NCBI GenBank assembly: GCA_947166945.1
Contig: CAMVGH010000003.1
Location: forward strand, 1-64,000
Direction: 5' to 3'
Length of the DNA stretch: 64,000 bases
Source of the DNA: an uncultured Clostridia bacterium
GTDB lineage: Bacteria > Bacillota > Clostridia > Oscillospirales > Ruminococcaceae
The notes beneath the pieces are model-generated. The model had not been told where the DNA came from. It saw only the letters and a program-made list of their open reading frames with translations, and did not search any database. Below are positions 34,277-43,162 of this stretch, piece by piece. Positions within the stretch are counted from its first letter, which is position 1, and each line of letters opens with the position of its first letter. Both the position numbers and the translations under genes were made by a program.

Positions 34277-34696
34277 TTACTTTATATTATTAAGCGTCAT
34301 ATATTCATGAAGGCATTTTTTATGCCTTCTCATAAGCGTTCTTTCGCTTTTGCCTGTCATTTCAATTATTTTATCCCACGGATACCCATAGGAATACCGA
34401 TTTATCAATATCGTCTTGTCAAGCAGATCTGTTATACTGCTTATGTACTTAACAAACGGGATAACGACCTTGTTGATCTCAGTCATTGTCTGCAGTTCAG
34501 CGTCAAGTGACTGAACCGCATTTGCGTTCAGATATTTTAGCCAAATTTTGTCTTTATCCGCGATCCTTTCGTTCGCAGTAAGCATAGCAATCTCCCTGTT
34601 TAGCTCCTTTCCTAATTGAACGCATTTGGTCAACGCATTAACTCTCTGCACCTGCATAATGTTGAACATATACGATGCAAATTCCTTTTCAGACAT
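34277..34696 (-). CDS. Sigma-region-4-like HTH regulator (DUF1492/ArpU/RinA-like)
   Basis: A 139-aa helical protein. The C-terminal 50 residues (DKTILINRYSYGYPWDKIIE, then a turn and KSERTLMRRHKKCLHEY) form a helix-turn-helix like sigma-70 region 4, as in phage late activators of the ArpU/RinA/DUF1492 type, whose length and layout it shares. It has its own ordinary promoter flanked by a 12-bp inverted repeat rather than the shared element. A protein of this kind, encoded beside about 19 copies of an unusual promoter, is a candidate for the factor that reads them. This is inference. Confidence 0.65.
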   Translation of the reverse strand: MSEKEFASYMFNIMQVQRVNALTKCVQLGKELNREIAMLTANERIADKDKIWLKYLNANAVQSLDAELQTMTEINKVVIPFVKYISSITDLLDKTILINRYSYGYPWDKIIEMTGKSERTLMRRHKKCLHEYMTLNNIK

Positions 34697-34711
34697 AGTT
34701 TTTCATTTCCT

Positions 34712-34787
34712 CCTGTTTTTGATATTATTCGACTGTTGATGATATACAGCCTCGTATATTATATCAAATATAAACATCAAAAACAGG
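34712..34787 (-). promoter_or_regulatory. Promoter bracketed by perfect 12-bp inverted repeat
   Basis: CCTGTTTTTGAT (34712-34723) and ATCAAAAACAGG (34776-34787) are exact complements 52 nt apart. One arm overlaps the -35 position of the TATAAT promoter (34758-34763, minus strand); the other overlaps the ribosome site GGAGG of the HTH gene. This is the layout of a two-operator, loop-type autoregulation. Confidence 0.6.
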
Positions 34788-34860
34788 CTATACTGGTTAC
34801 TTGAATCATTAATTTTTGATTTACCACAAATCGTAACGTATTCTTTATCAATATTTATCT

Positions 34861-34872
34861 GCTATCATAATA
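34861..34872 (+). promoter_or_regulatory. Shared promoter element (GCTATCATAATA)
   Basis: Perfect core, 89 nt before the Rad50-like gene. A second TATAAT overlaps its 3' end. Confidence 0.7.
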
Positions 34873-34960
34873 TAATAGGATCATTCTTTGATGAAAGGAG
34901 GAAAGTAGAATACAGAATCAATGATCACCGAAACTTAAATGAATGAAATGAGGTATTTTT

Positions 34961-36745
34961 ATGAAAATTACGAAATTCGCTTACAAAGACTTTTTAGGAA
35001 CAGCAGCACTTGAGGACTGCCCGGACAAGGTCAATGTGCTTCTTGCAGGGAACGGAGCTGGAAAAACCACTTACATAAAGGCGCTTCGTTTTGCCCTTAC
35101 CGGAGAGCTTCCGCCGGGTAAGGTCATAAAAGACGGCGCTAAATCTGTTTATTCGTTTGTAGAGATCGCGGGTAATACCATAGAAAGGATCAAGGGAGAT
35201 ACCTCAAAAGTTCTGTTCAACTGTCGAAGCACTACGAAAAAATCACTTGATGAGTTTTACGGTTCTATCGGGATTGTACCGGAATCGGCGAAAGTCCTCA
35301 CATCTTCACAAGTTCTCGGCAGTATGAGTGCGGAAGAGTTATCGAAATTTATACTTGAAAGCGGTCTTATCCCGGTCTCTGTTGACATAGACAGGCTTAT
35401 CTCGATATGTCCGCCGATGTCAAAGGACATTGAAAATGAGCTGCGCTCATACTTTCCGGCAGCTCCGGAGTCGATTGGGATAGATGATATATCCGAGGCT
35501 TACAGTTCATATTACGGCGGCAGAAGAAGCATATCTTCCGAATTGAAGATTGCAAAGGCAAACAGTGAGGGCTTTTCCGCGATGAGACCGCCGTCTAAGT
35601 CTTTGGCGGAAGTGGAAAAGGAAATATCCGAATATGAGACGGCATCTGACGGGAAAGCTATTTCGGCATATACCGAAGCAGTAAACAAGGCAGAAAGAAT
35701 AGAAAAACAGATAGAGGAGCTTGAAGAACAGATATCTCACAATACAAGTACCGAACCCGACAAAACTCTTTATAATGCTATATGTTCAAAGTATGACAGC
35801 CTCAATGCTGTTTATAAAGCAAATTTTGAAACAAAGACAGCAATAGAAGCTCTTACCAAGAACACAGAAGCTACTCTGGAGGCAATCAAGGCAAGCGCTT
35901 GCCCGCTTCATTGCGAGATCGAGTGTAAAGCTGACAAATCCGTTATTATTGCCAAATTATCCGAACAATTGCTCAAAGGACAGGCTGATACTGCGGCATT
36001 GTCTGAGGAGCTGGAAATAATGTCGAAAGAAATAGCCGGACTGAAAGCCCAGATCGACGAATATATCCGAAATTCAAAGGATCATGAAAGCAAACAGGCT
36101 TTAATAAAGCAGGTAGAGCTGCTAAAAACCGGTATTCCGGTCATTCCTCCCAAGCCTGCCATATCAGCCGAAGATGCTAAATGTGCAGCGGAAGTGCTCT
36201 CAAAGCTTAAGGAACAGAAGAATTACATTCTTACATATAACCGTAAGAAATCGGAGTATGACCGTATGAACCAGCTTGATCGACAGTATGAACTGTATAA
36301 CGCTATGGTCGAGCTGCTTTCTCCCAGGTCGGGCATACAGGAAGCAATACTCGGTATGACTGTCGGCACACTTGCTGATGAATGTAATCAGACTGCAAAA
36401 GAGCTTGGTATGCCCATAGAGCTTATGATAAAGTCCGACAATGGTATAAAAGTGCTTGTAAAGACAAAAGGCAGCGAGTATCATGACTTTGACAGCTTGT
36501 CAAACGGGGAGAAAGCCATTACCGAGCTTATAGTAATGGATGTGCTGAATCAATTGAGTGGCTTTGACATTCTTATACTTGACAACCTTGATTCGTTGGA
36601 CACAGGTGCTTTTTCAAGTGTTCTCGCACTTGTATGCTCCGAAAAGATAAAGGAAAGATACGACCACATCTTTCTTGCCGGAGTAGATCACCCCGATCTG
36701 GTAGCCGAAACCGAAAAGTATGATGTTCACCGCGTTTCACTTTGA
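34961..36745 (+). CDS. Rad50/SMC-like ATPase
   Basis: A 594-aa ABC-type ATPase with split head. Walker A AGNGAGKTT lies at about residues 30-38, the signature LSNGEK near 512 and Walker B FDILILDNLDSLD near 535. The middle (about 200-440) is predicted coiled coil with CPLHCEIEC near residue 320, a Cys cluster where Rad50 proteins have the CxxC zinc hook. The length suits phage gp46/RecF-like proteins rather than full Rad50. No Mre11-type nuclease gene lies beside it. It probably acts in DNA end processing or recombination with the OB-fold protein encoded next. Confidence 0.8.
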   Translation: MKITKFAYKDFLGTAALEDCPDKVNVLLAGNGAGKTTYIKALRFALTGELPPGKVIKDGAKSVYSFVEIAGNTIERIKGDTSKVLFNCRSTTKKSLDEFYGSIGIVPESAKVLTSSQVLGSMSAEELSKFILESGLIPVSVDIDRLISICPPMSKDIENELRSYFPAAPESIGIDDISEAYSSYYGGRRSISSELKIAKANSEGFSAMRPPSKSLAEVEKEISEYETASDGKAISAYTEAVNKAERIEKQIEELEEQISHNTSTEPDKTLYNAICSKYDSLNAVYKANFETKTAIEALTKNTEATLEAIKASACPLHCEIECKADKSVIIAKLSEQLLKGQADTAALSEELEIMSKEIAGLKAQIDEYIRNSKDHESKQALIKQVELLKTGIPVIPPKPAISAEDAKCAAEVLSKLKEQKNYILTYNRKKSEYDRMNQLDRQYELYNAMVELLSPRSGIQEAILGMTVGTLADECNQTAKELGMPIELMIKSDNGIKVLVKTKGSEYHDFDSLSNGEKAITELIVMDVLNQLSGFDILILDNLDSLDTGAFSSVLALVCSEKIKERYDHIFLAGVDHPDLVAETEKYDVHRVSL

Positions 36746-36760
36746 TATCTGTATTTTTGG

Positions 36761-36784
36761 AAAAGGGTCTGATAAGATCCTTTT
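36761..36784 (+). terminator. Terminator after Rad50-like gene
   Basis: 10-bp stem AAAAGGGTCT/AGATCCTTTT with one mismatch, followed by a T-tract. Confidence 0.75.
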
Positions 36785-36810
36785 CTTTTTTATTGTCCTT
36801 ATCCGTTTCC

Positions 36811-36822
36811 GCTATCATAATA
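36811..36822 (+). promoter_or_regulatory. Shared promoter element (GCTATCATAATA)
   Basis: Perfect core preceded by GTTTCC, 25 nt before a 12-codon leader frame and 90 nt before the OB-fold gene. Confidence 0.7.
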
Positions 36823-36846
36823 CAGATAACGGAGGTGGTGATATAT

Positions 36847-36885
36847 ATGATTGTTCCTTACTGTCGTAAACACCGTACTATCTGA
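36847..36885 (+). CDS. Putative 12-aa leader peptide
   Basis: ATG at 36847 follows GGAGGTGGTGATATAT, one of the strongest ribosome sites in the window, and encodes MIVPYCRKHRTI before TGA. It sits between the shared promoter and the OB-fold gene. A strong site on so short a frame suggests a translated leader or a small regulatory peptide. It may also be a chance frame with a ribosome-binding spacer. Confidence 0.4.
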   Translation: MIVPYCRKHRTI

Positions 36886-36911
36886 AAAATTGAAAGAAAG
36901 GATCATAGATA

Positions 36912-37559
36912 ATGGAAAGTATAAATTTTGTTGAACTTTCGGGTTCTGTTGTGGACATTTATTCTACAGCCGACTATCTGGCAATAACATTGTCGATCAA
37001 GAAATACATAGGTATGGCAAAAGGCGACCGGAACATAAAGGATTATCCAAGAGTAGTCTGGTACGGAGAAACAGCCAATAAGCTCGCCGATACTATTACA
37101 AAGTACGACAATGTGAATGTTACCGCAACCGCGGAAGCATCGCTCATGACCAAAGACGGCAAATCGGTTCGCAGATTGATTTTTGTCGGGAAGAGTATAG
37201 AACGCGCCAGGACGAAATGTGAAAAGTATTTTGAACTGAAGCCTGCTGTAGGAGATTTTTCCGATTATATCAATATTGTAAGGCTTCGCGGAACTGTCAT
37301 ACAGATCTTTATGCCGGACGATACGGCAGATTTCGCTAAATTCGTTCTCAAAGTTGCTGGTGTCAGCTCCTACAGCTATCCCGAGGTAATATGCTACGGA
37401 CATTCCGCCGAATATGTGCGCTCCAGCCTTTCGGCTGATGAGTCGGTAAGCGTCATAGGTACTGTTCAGACTTATATTAAAGAACTCGAAAACGGCGAAC
37501 GCGAACGCAGATCGAGTATAGTCTGCCGCGAGATAGCTGTGAACCATAGCGAAGAATAA
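36912..37559 (+). CDS. Tandem OB-fold, SSB-like protein
   Basis: The 215-aa protein consists of two similar halves. Each has an LSGSVVDIY or LRGTVIQIF strand, a middle strand YPRVVWYG or YPEVICYG, then a helix and a VNVTATAEAS or VSVIGTVQTY strand, the order found in SSB-like OB folds. Single-stranded DNA binding is therefore likely. Two OB folds in one chain without an acidic SSB tail is unusual for bacterial SSB. AAAGGATC precedes the ATG. Its neighbour is a Rad50-like ATPase. A hairpin follows the gene. Confidence 0.6.
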   Translation: MESINFVELSGSVVDIYSTADYLAITLSIKKYIGMAKGDRNIKDYPRVVWYGETANKLADTITKYDNVNVTATAEASLMTKDGKSVRRLIFVGKSIERARTKCEKYFELKPAVGDFSDYINIVRLRGTVIQIFMPDDTADFAKFVLKVAGVSSYSYPEVICYGHSAEYVRSSLSADESVSVIGTVQTYIKELENGERERRSSIVCREIAVNHSEE

Positions 37560-37563
37560 TGCC

Positions 37564-37596
37564 AAAGACCGATGATTCATTGAATTATCGGTCTTT
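37564..37596 (+). terminator. Hairpin terminator after OB-fold gene
   Basis: AAAGACCGAT and ATCGGTCTTT arms form a 10-bp perfect stem with a 13-nt loop. Confidence 0.7.
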
Positions 37597-37620
37597 AGCT
37601 ATTGTTTATGGCTTCAAATT

Positions 37621-37644
37621 ATTGGCAAATTGGCAAATTGGCAT
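37621..37644. repeat. Short tandem repeat, 3 x 8 nt (ATTGGCAA)
   Basis: Three head-to-tail units, the last with one change, in the gap between convergent genes. It is probably a slippage repeat, and a protein-binding array is possible. Confidence 0.6.
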
Positions 37645-37660
37645 ATCGTAAACTATGCCG

Positions 37661-37996
37661 CTATTTATCGGTTTTATCGAGCCGTCTTTTTATTATTCTA
37701 TATGAATCATCTTCAAGGGTGCGATTTTTCCTTACGATCTGTTCGGGCTCGGTTCCGTCAAAGCCGCAGTTGGTCTCAAGAAAAGATACTTTCTTGTCAG
37801 GGATCTTTTTACCAAGATCAACAAGCTCGCCATTATCTTCACAATACTCTTCGGATTCGGAGTCATCAAGCACCGGCATTTGTTTTATACTGTGTTTTCG
37901 GAGATATAGTTTGATCGCAGCTCCAAAGCCTGTTATTCCGCCTGCGATCATTCCGAGTTCCAGAAGAATTATTGAACACATATCAAGTTCCGGCAT
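37661..37996 (-). CDS. Hypothetical membrane-associated protein, 111 aa
   Basis: One hydrophobic segment near the N-terminus (LLELGMIAGGITGFGAAIKL) followed by a charged cytoplasmic tail of 75 residues. No family recognised. GGGGGTG precedes the ATG. It is the last gene of a three-gene minus-strand operon (40261 to 37661) started by the shared element at 40291. Confidence 0.6.
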   Translation of the reverse strand: MPELDMCSIILLELGMIAGGITGFGAAIKLYLRKHSIKQMPVLDDSESEEYCEDNGELVDLGKKIPDKKVSFLETNCGFDGTEPEQIVRKNRTLEDDSYRIIKRRLDKTDK

Positions 37997-38008
37997 CTAT
38001 TACACCCC

Positions 38009-38377
38009 CTAATCAATGAAACTCAGAGCATCAGATGTATCGAAAAGCAAGGAATTGTCCATCTCTGTGTCGAAGATAGTATCATTTGCCGTATTGTCCG
38101 GAAAATCGTCCGTATGATCATCAGAAACATCATCAAGATAGTCGTCAAGCATATCCTGTATGCAGAGATCGTTGTCCGAAACCTCATTATTCATTGTTGA
38201 TTCCGGCTCCAGATCCTCTGATATGACAGCTTGAGCAGTATTATCGAGTGATTCATCACGGTCGGTATCATAATGCTCCTGTTTAGCAGAGGCATCATCA
38301 TTTTTTAAGAGCCTGTCAGCGAGGTCAATTATAGAGTCGCTGTCGTTGTTTATTATATCATTATAGTATTCGTACAT
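38009..38377 (-). CDS. Highly acidic protein, 122 aa
   Basis: About a third of residues are Asp or Glu, with long runs such as MLDDYLDDVSDDHTDDF. The protein is probably disordered. The start lies 3 nt after the stop of the preceding gene and uses GAGGAGG. Acidic composition of this kind also occurs in DNA-mimic or chaperone-like proteins, but nothing specific shows this here. Confidence 0.6.
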   Translation of the reverse strand: MYEYYNDIINNDSDSIIDLADRLLKNDDASAKQEHYDTDRDESLDNTAQAVISEDLEPESTMNNEVSDNDLCIQDMLDDYLDDVSDDHTDDFPDNTANDTIFDTEMDNSLLFDTSDALSFID

Positions 38378-38380
38378 ATT

Positions 38381-40261
38381 TTAGTCCTCCTCGTCCAAAT
38401 CTGTAAAGTCTATAGGTGAATCGTTGTCGTCGAAATCAGGGTTTCCATCGGTATTATCGGTCTTATCCTCAGCCTTGCTGATGTCATCATAATAGTCGTG
38501 CTCGGCGGAAATAGCATCTGCAATATTGCTTTCAACATCATATATCTCCCATTCTTTAGCTTTTCGAGCATCTATAAAGTCTCCGATATGGTCGCATATT
38601 TTGTCGAGAATGAACACCTTGTCGTTCGGGTACCGCTTTTCAAGCATTATAGCTACATCTTTGACCATAGTACCCATTTCTTTTCCGTAAACATCACTGA
38701 GTACATCACAAATGAATGGTATAACATCATTCGGTTTCGAGTCTACCGGAACATAGATATTCCCATTGTCTATGGATACCATATTTGAAATTACGGTTCC
38801 TTCACTCATATAGATGTCATAGTGTACCGTTTCGTCCTTACCGATAGTATATTTTTCGCCATCAATGTCGAATTTTGCTTCCCGTGATACAGGAATATCG
38901 AATTCTATGGATTCCGTTCCATGACTGAGAGTTACCATAGGATCATTACAATAGCTCTCAATAGCGTTATCAATGAGGATATTGCACTTACTGCCTGATA
39001 TACCTCGTTCTCCAAGCGCTGCCTCGATATTGTCCAGTCCCTTGCAGAAGCCGTCCTTATTGTAGAAAGCGACAGAATATGTGAGGTCGGCAGATATGTT
39101 TTCGACACCTTTTTCTTCTACAAGGTCACAATACGCGGCCATGAGACGGTCATCGCTATCGTTCTCCGACAATTCACCCACATGATCGTTCACAAAATCG
39201 CTGAAAGAATAGGTCGTACTGTCATTGATCCGTTCAAGCCCTTCTTTCAGACTTTCAACCGGAGCACTGCCTTTTTCGGTATTATCTGTTTCGTGCTCGT
39301 TATCGGGGGGGATATTAGTAAAAGAGTTTATGTCCGAGTTTTCTATGGTATCATTTGTTTCAGGTTCTGATAAAACTGTTCCGCTATCGCTGCTGTCAAT
39401 GTGTTCGGTATCAGTGTCCTTAACTGCAGTATCATCATATCTCTTTTCAATTGCGTCTTCGATCTTCGAGAAAGCAAGTTCGATTACCGATTCAAACAGA
39501 TTTGTCCTGAACTGATTGCTTATATCAACAAGTATCTCCGATGCACGCGGTACAGAGCCGTTTATCTCTATACCGTCAGCACGAGCCTGGAGCTTGACCG
39601 CAAGAACAGCCCACTGCCTGAATGTATTTCGGGGAGAGAGGTCATCATACTTTGCCAGATTATCACGCCTGTCATTCATAGTATCGGCTTCGGTATGTAC
39701 CTCGTCAATACGGTTTTCGAGCTTGTCCAGCGCGGTTTCAAGGTCATCAAGTTTATCGGATATGTATTTGTCGGTCGCCGTATCAGTGCTCGAACGGTCG
39801 GCGATGTCTGAAACCAGCGCCTTAAATCCCTCAATTCCTCCGGAAACAGCGTCCTCAATATCTATACCATTTTCTCTCAATGAGTCCACAACAGCATCTG
39901 CGGCTGCCGAAAGGTCAATGTCCGCCGTTCCGAGCTTTTCAAGATACTCTCTTGCGCTTTCCAGAACAGCTTCAGAGCGGGTAGCTCCGCTTTCGACCTT
40001 GATCTCGATAGTTTCAAACAATTCCGGACCTGCTATATCATTCAGAATATCTGTTACAGCGCTGACTTCTCCTTCGAGTTTGCTTTGATATGCGGCGTTG
40101 CGCCACAGATCCCCGCCCTCACCGCTGCCTATACGAACGGACACATCATCGTTTGTGCCGGTATCCGCTTGATTACGCCTTTCTACATCATTATTGAAAC
40201 TATCACGCCGTATCTGTTCGTTGGTGAAGTATTCGTTATTATCAAACCCGTTCTCGTTCAT
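38381..40261 (-). CDS. Large acidic cytoplasmic protein, 626 aa, unknown
   Basis: No signal peptide or membrane segment. An N-terminal polar region (1-60) is followed by a helical section (about 60-290) with a coiled-coil-like DDLETALDKLENRIDEVHTE. Next comes an acidic linker (about 290-350) and a C-terminal half with mixed strands. The acidic tail PIDFTDLDEED resembles the ends of SSB-interacting proteins. Length and composition resemble large plasmid or phage proteins of unknown function. AAAAGGAGATGCGAA precedes the ATG. First gene of a three-gene operon. Confidence 0.6.
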   Translation of the reverse strand: MNENGFDNNEYFTNEQIRRDSFNNDVERRNQADTGTNDDVSVRIGSGEGGDLWRNAAYQSKLEGEVSAVTDILNDIAGPELFETIEIKVESGATRSEAVLESAREYLEKLGTADIDLSAAADAVVDSLRENGIDIEDAVSGGIEGFKALVSDIADRSSTDTATDKYISDKLDDLETALDKLENRIDEVHTEADTMNDRRDNLAKYDDLSPRNTFRQWAVLAVKLQARADGIEINGSVPRASEILVDISNQFRTNLFESVIELAFSKIEDAIEKRYDDTAVKDTDTEHIDSSDSGTVLSEPETNDTIENSDINSFTNIPPDNEHETDNTEKGSAPVESLKEGLERINDSTTYSFSDFVNDHVGELSENDSDDRLMAAYCDLVEEKGVENISADLTYSVAFYNKDGFCKGLDNIEAALGERGISGSKCNILIDNAIESYCNDPMVTLSHGTESIEFDIPVSREAKFDIDGEKYTIGKDETVHYDIYMSEGTVISNMVSIDNGNIYVPVDSKPNDVIPFICDVLSDVYGKEMGTMVKDVAIMLEKRYPNDKVFILDKICDHIGDFIDARKAKEWEIYDVESNIADAISAEHDYYDDISKAEDKTDNTDGNPDFDDNDSPIDFTDLDEED

Positions 40262-40290
40262 TTCGCATCTCCTTTTCGATTTGCTATATC

Positions 40291-40302
40291 TATTATGATA
40301 GC
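40291..40302 (-). promoter_or_regulatory. Shared promoter element (GCTATCATAATA)
   Basis: Perfect core with TCTTTCC upstream, 30 nt from the 626-aa gene start. Divergent pair with 40337. Confidence 0.7.
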
Positions 40303-40336
40303 GGAAAGAGACAAATATATAACGCCGGTTCTTTTC

Positions 40337-40349
40337 GTTATCATAATAG
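40337..40349 (+). promoter_or_regulatory. Shared promoter element (GTTATCATAATAG)
   Basis: Perfect core, with CATAAT ending 18 nt before the ATG at 40366; GAGGTGA is the ribosome site within this short leader. Confidence 0.7.
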
Positions 40350-40365
40350 GTATGAGGTGAGAACT

Positions 40366-41325
40366 ATGGGAAGATATAAAATTAGTATAGGTTTTCTGAT
40401 GGGCGCGGCAGTGCTGCTTTCGATTTTACTTGTATGCAAGCAAGAGCCGCTGCCGGAATACCATGAACAAGAAAAAACAGAGCCTGCAATCGAGCAAGCT
40501 CTGCCTGAGATGTACAATTATTCTACTGATTTGTACGAAATATCTGTTCCTATCGGTTGGAAAGAGGTAATCCGTGACGGGACAACAAGTTTTGTTGATC
40601 CTGCAACTGCCTCGTTGCTTGAGATAGGTTATGAGCCATATTTTCCGCAGATCAATATGATGACGAGCGAAAAGGCGGGATATAACCTGGGAGAGAGTGG
40701 ATTTACTTTGTCCGAATATGTCAGAACTGCCACTGACTCTTACAAATGCACATATTCAAAGGACGGGATAGCGTATCTGGAGTATGTTTACTGGGATTTC
40801 GATAAGGTCTACACCATAACCGGGAAGTATAAGGTGGAGAATTATTCAGCGGTCTATGATGTGCTGATCGCTTCTTTAGAGAGCTTCCAGCACTTTGGAG
40901 AGGCTATTCCGGTCGGTTGGAGAGTCCTGTACTACGAATATGGCAATTTTTCTGTATTGGCAAAGGAAGATTGGGGTTATGCAGAGTCAACCGATACCAT
41001 TACATTTTCGGATCCGAACTCCGGATCGAACATCTCCGTAAAGGTAACTCCGACGAGCGAAGACTTTAGCGGTATCGATCAGTTATCATTTACACAGGAC
41101 GCAGCCACAGGCAAGCACGATTATATCCAATCTTCATATATAAACACGGGAAGTGAGATATACTCCGTTTCATCATACAACACAAACGGTTATACTATGA
41201 CCGAGCATATTTACGGGATAGCTTCCGGCAAGTATGTGTATTGGATAAATGCAACAATTCCGATCAACTGCGAACGCTCTAATGACATTCAAAGGTTTAT
41301 TGATTATTTTGATTACAACTATTAA
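40366..41325 (+). CDS. Membrane-anchored exported protein with two PsbP/DUF1795-like halves
   Basis: Start at 40366 (MGRYKISIG), as an earlier in-frame GTG lies inside the promoter leader. An uncleaved N-terminal membrane anchor (IGFLMGAAVLLSILLVC) may also be a lipoprotein signal with the Cys near residue 24. The exported part has two related domains (about 50-175 and 180-315), each with a 'YEISVPIGWKEV' or 'FSVLAKEDWGYAE' strand and an ending like 'DVLIASLESFQHF', reminiscent of PsbP/DUF1795-type lipoproteins. Ligand unknown. Confidence 0.6.
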   Translation: MGRYKISIGFLMGAAVLLSILLVCKQEPLPEYHEQEKTEPAIEQALPEMYNYSTDLYEISVPIGWKEVIRDGTTSFVDPATASLLEIGYEPYFPQINMMTSEKAGYNLGESGFTLSEYVRTATDSYKCTYSKDGIAYLEYVYWDFDKVYTITGKYKVENYSAVYDVLIASLESFQHFGEAIPVGWRVLYYEYGNFSVLAKEDWGYAESTDTITFSDPNSGSNISVKVTPTSEDFSGIDQLSFTQDAATGKHDYIQSSYINTGSEIYSVSSYNTNGYTMTEHIYGIASGKYVYWINATIPINCERSNDIQRFIDYFDYNY

Positions 41326-41975
41326 CATTAGCTGTAAAAAATCAACGGTATAACGGCTAAGGGATAAAAATAAGATAGTTTTTATGGTTGTTCTTATCAT
41401 AAATAATGTCGGCACAAGTAATGTAAAAGTTCATTTTGCTGAGTTAGAACATATAAAGAAGTACAAAAAAATTACTAACATTTCAAAAAAGATAACGATA
41501 TATAAATACTTAACAACGGTCATCTGTCTTGTGTTTACACTTACAATATATGATATGTAGAGTATAATGGCGCAGGAACTCAGAGGACAAGCCAATATCT
41601 TCTGTTTTAAACGAAAATAGGATATGGTAGGATAATTTCCTGTTGGTTTGATAATGAGCATGAAATGAATTATCTTCATACTGGCTAACGCTATGTTGTG
41701 TTCTAAAAGGACGGTAAAAGCACTTGATTTCTTGATATTCCTGAGATTTTTTATTGATGCTCACTTGATAGAACAAAATATGAGTTATAGAACAATTATT
41801 AGAATATAAGAAGAAGTAAGGACAGTAATTGCATAAGTAACAAGCAGCGAACACACAACATATTTAATTGTCCGCCGCTCATATATATGCTTGTAGGGGG
41901 CGTTTATTCCGAATATCTTATTACTATAATAGTTCTTGCCGTAGCCTCTATTTTATATGAAAGACTATTAGTAAT
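41326..41975. other. A/T-rich region without a convincing gene
   Basis: About 650 nt with only short unlikely frames on either strand and no ribosome sites before them. No repeat, terminator or promoter stands out. It marks the border between shared-element backbone and agr/ABC cargo. A decayed gene cannot be excluded. Confidence 0.4.
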
Positions 41976-42164
41976 TCAATTTTTTGTTTGACATGGTTTT
42001 GTTGTTGATATTATAGATTTCTCCTCCTCATGTCTCTTTGCTTTATCGTTAAATGTATAATTATCATCCTCAACAGCTATTTTAATATTGCTATCCTTAA
42101 TATTATGGATAGCATTAATTAACCTTTCTTCCTTTGTTTTCTTTGTGTTTTGTGATTTTATCAT
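41976..42164 (-). CDS. Small charged protein, 62 aa
   Basis: Starts in a 4-nt ATGA overlap with the lipoprotein gene upstream, which supports translation. The protein is Lys/Glu-rich and probably helical, with no signal or membrane segment. Function unknown. Confidence 0.5.
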   Translation of the reverse strand: MIKSQNTKKTKEERLINAIHNIKDSNIKIAVEDDNYTFNDKAKRHEEEKSIISTTKPCQTKN

Positions 42165-43075
42165 AACACTTCAACCTCTTTTATTTCACCATAGCAGATT
42201 TGTCCTGCAAAATCGTCATCATAGATTAATCTTAGATGATCTATTGTAACTTTACAATAGACATAATCATTTTCCTCAAACAGACTTTTTATATCTACGG
42301 CTATTTCATTGATATTTCCCAAGTTAAATGCCACGCCGTCGAATATTAACGCATAATTTCTGTTTGGGTCTACTATTCGAGTTGGCATTTGAACCGTATT
42401 ATACGGAACTAGAATTTTTGTATCAACCGTTGGATTCGGATACAATTTAAGGTCGCCTTGTACATCAATATACTCTGGAATTCCCGGAAAGCAATACAAT
42501 ACACCTTCTATTGTCACTTCACCCTCAAATTCAACCGATGACTTTAACAGCCACACCCCCTTTTTTATATTTCCTGCCTCATCAGAAAAATTCATAGCTT
42601 CAAAGACAGACTCTGTATTTGAAGCAACAAGTCCATTGCTGAGGATGTCGCCCTTTTTTATCAGAAAATAATCTGTGCTTTCAGATTTGATCAAATTTTC
42701 ATTGAACTCATAAGTTTCCCAGTCAAATAAATGGTCAGATGTGTCTGTACTCTCAAATAGAGGATACGCATATCTTACAAATGCAGTATCAAAACAAATT
42801 CTGTTATCATATGCTCCGATGGCATCACCTTTAAAGAGTGTTGTCCCATCGGGAGCTTGTATTTCATCTAAAGGAAATTTTTCGATTAATTCCTCTGAAT
42901 TATTTGGCATTGCTATTTCAGAATCGGAATGGATGTGTTCATCAAGACTGGGGACAGTTGTGTTATCATTTGTGTTGACATTGCTTGTAGGGTGAGGGCT
43001 TTCGATTTCATTAGAGCAGCTTGAGAGTATTAGCAACGAAATAAGTAAAGGTAATAATTTTTTTATTGTATTCAT
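42161..43075 (-). CDS. Lipoprotein, 304 aa, unknown
   Basis: Start set at 43075 (MNTIKKLLP), 8 nt after AAGGAGG; an upstream in-frame ATG lacks one. The lipobox LILSSC (Cys near 20) predicts a lipid-anchored exoprotein. A short polar linker leads to a beta-rich domain rich in Asp and Val, without recognised family. It follows the CHAP-like gene by 87 nt and ends in a 62-aa gene. Confidence 0.7.
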   Translation of the reverse strand: MNTIKKLLPLLISLLILSSCSNEIESPHPTSNVNTNDNTTVPSLDEHIHSDSEIAMPNNSEELIEKFPLDEIQAPDGTTLFKGDAIGAYDNRICFDTAFVRYAYPLFESTDTSDHLFDWETYEFNENLIKSESTDYFLIKKGDILSNGLVASNTESVFEAMNFSDEAGNIKKGVWLLKSSVEFEGEVTIEGVLYCFPGIPEYIDVQGDLKLYPNPTVDTKILVPYNTVQMPTRIVDPNRNYALIFDGVAFNLGNINEIAVDIKSLFEENDYVYCKVTIDHLRLIYDDDFAGQICYGEIKEVEVL

Positions 43076-43162
43076 ATATATACTCCTCCTTGGTAGTCTT
43101 ACAATCTCTACCCACATTCATTTAGAATGCAGGTAGATATATTACTGTATTTTAAAGTTAAA

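Noticed and set aside
37602..38012. 136-aa plus-strand frame
   Set aside because: Lies opposite the 111-aa operon gene, which has ribosome site, operon context and promoter.
41510..41854. 114-aa minus-strand frame in the gene-poor region
   Set aside because: No ribosome site, odd composition and no recognisable domain.
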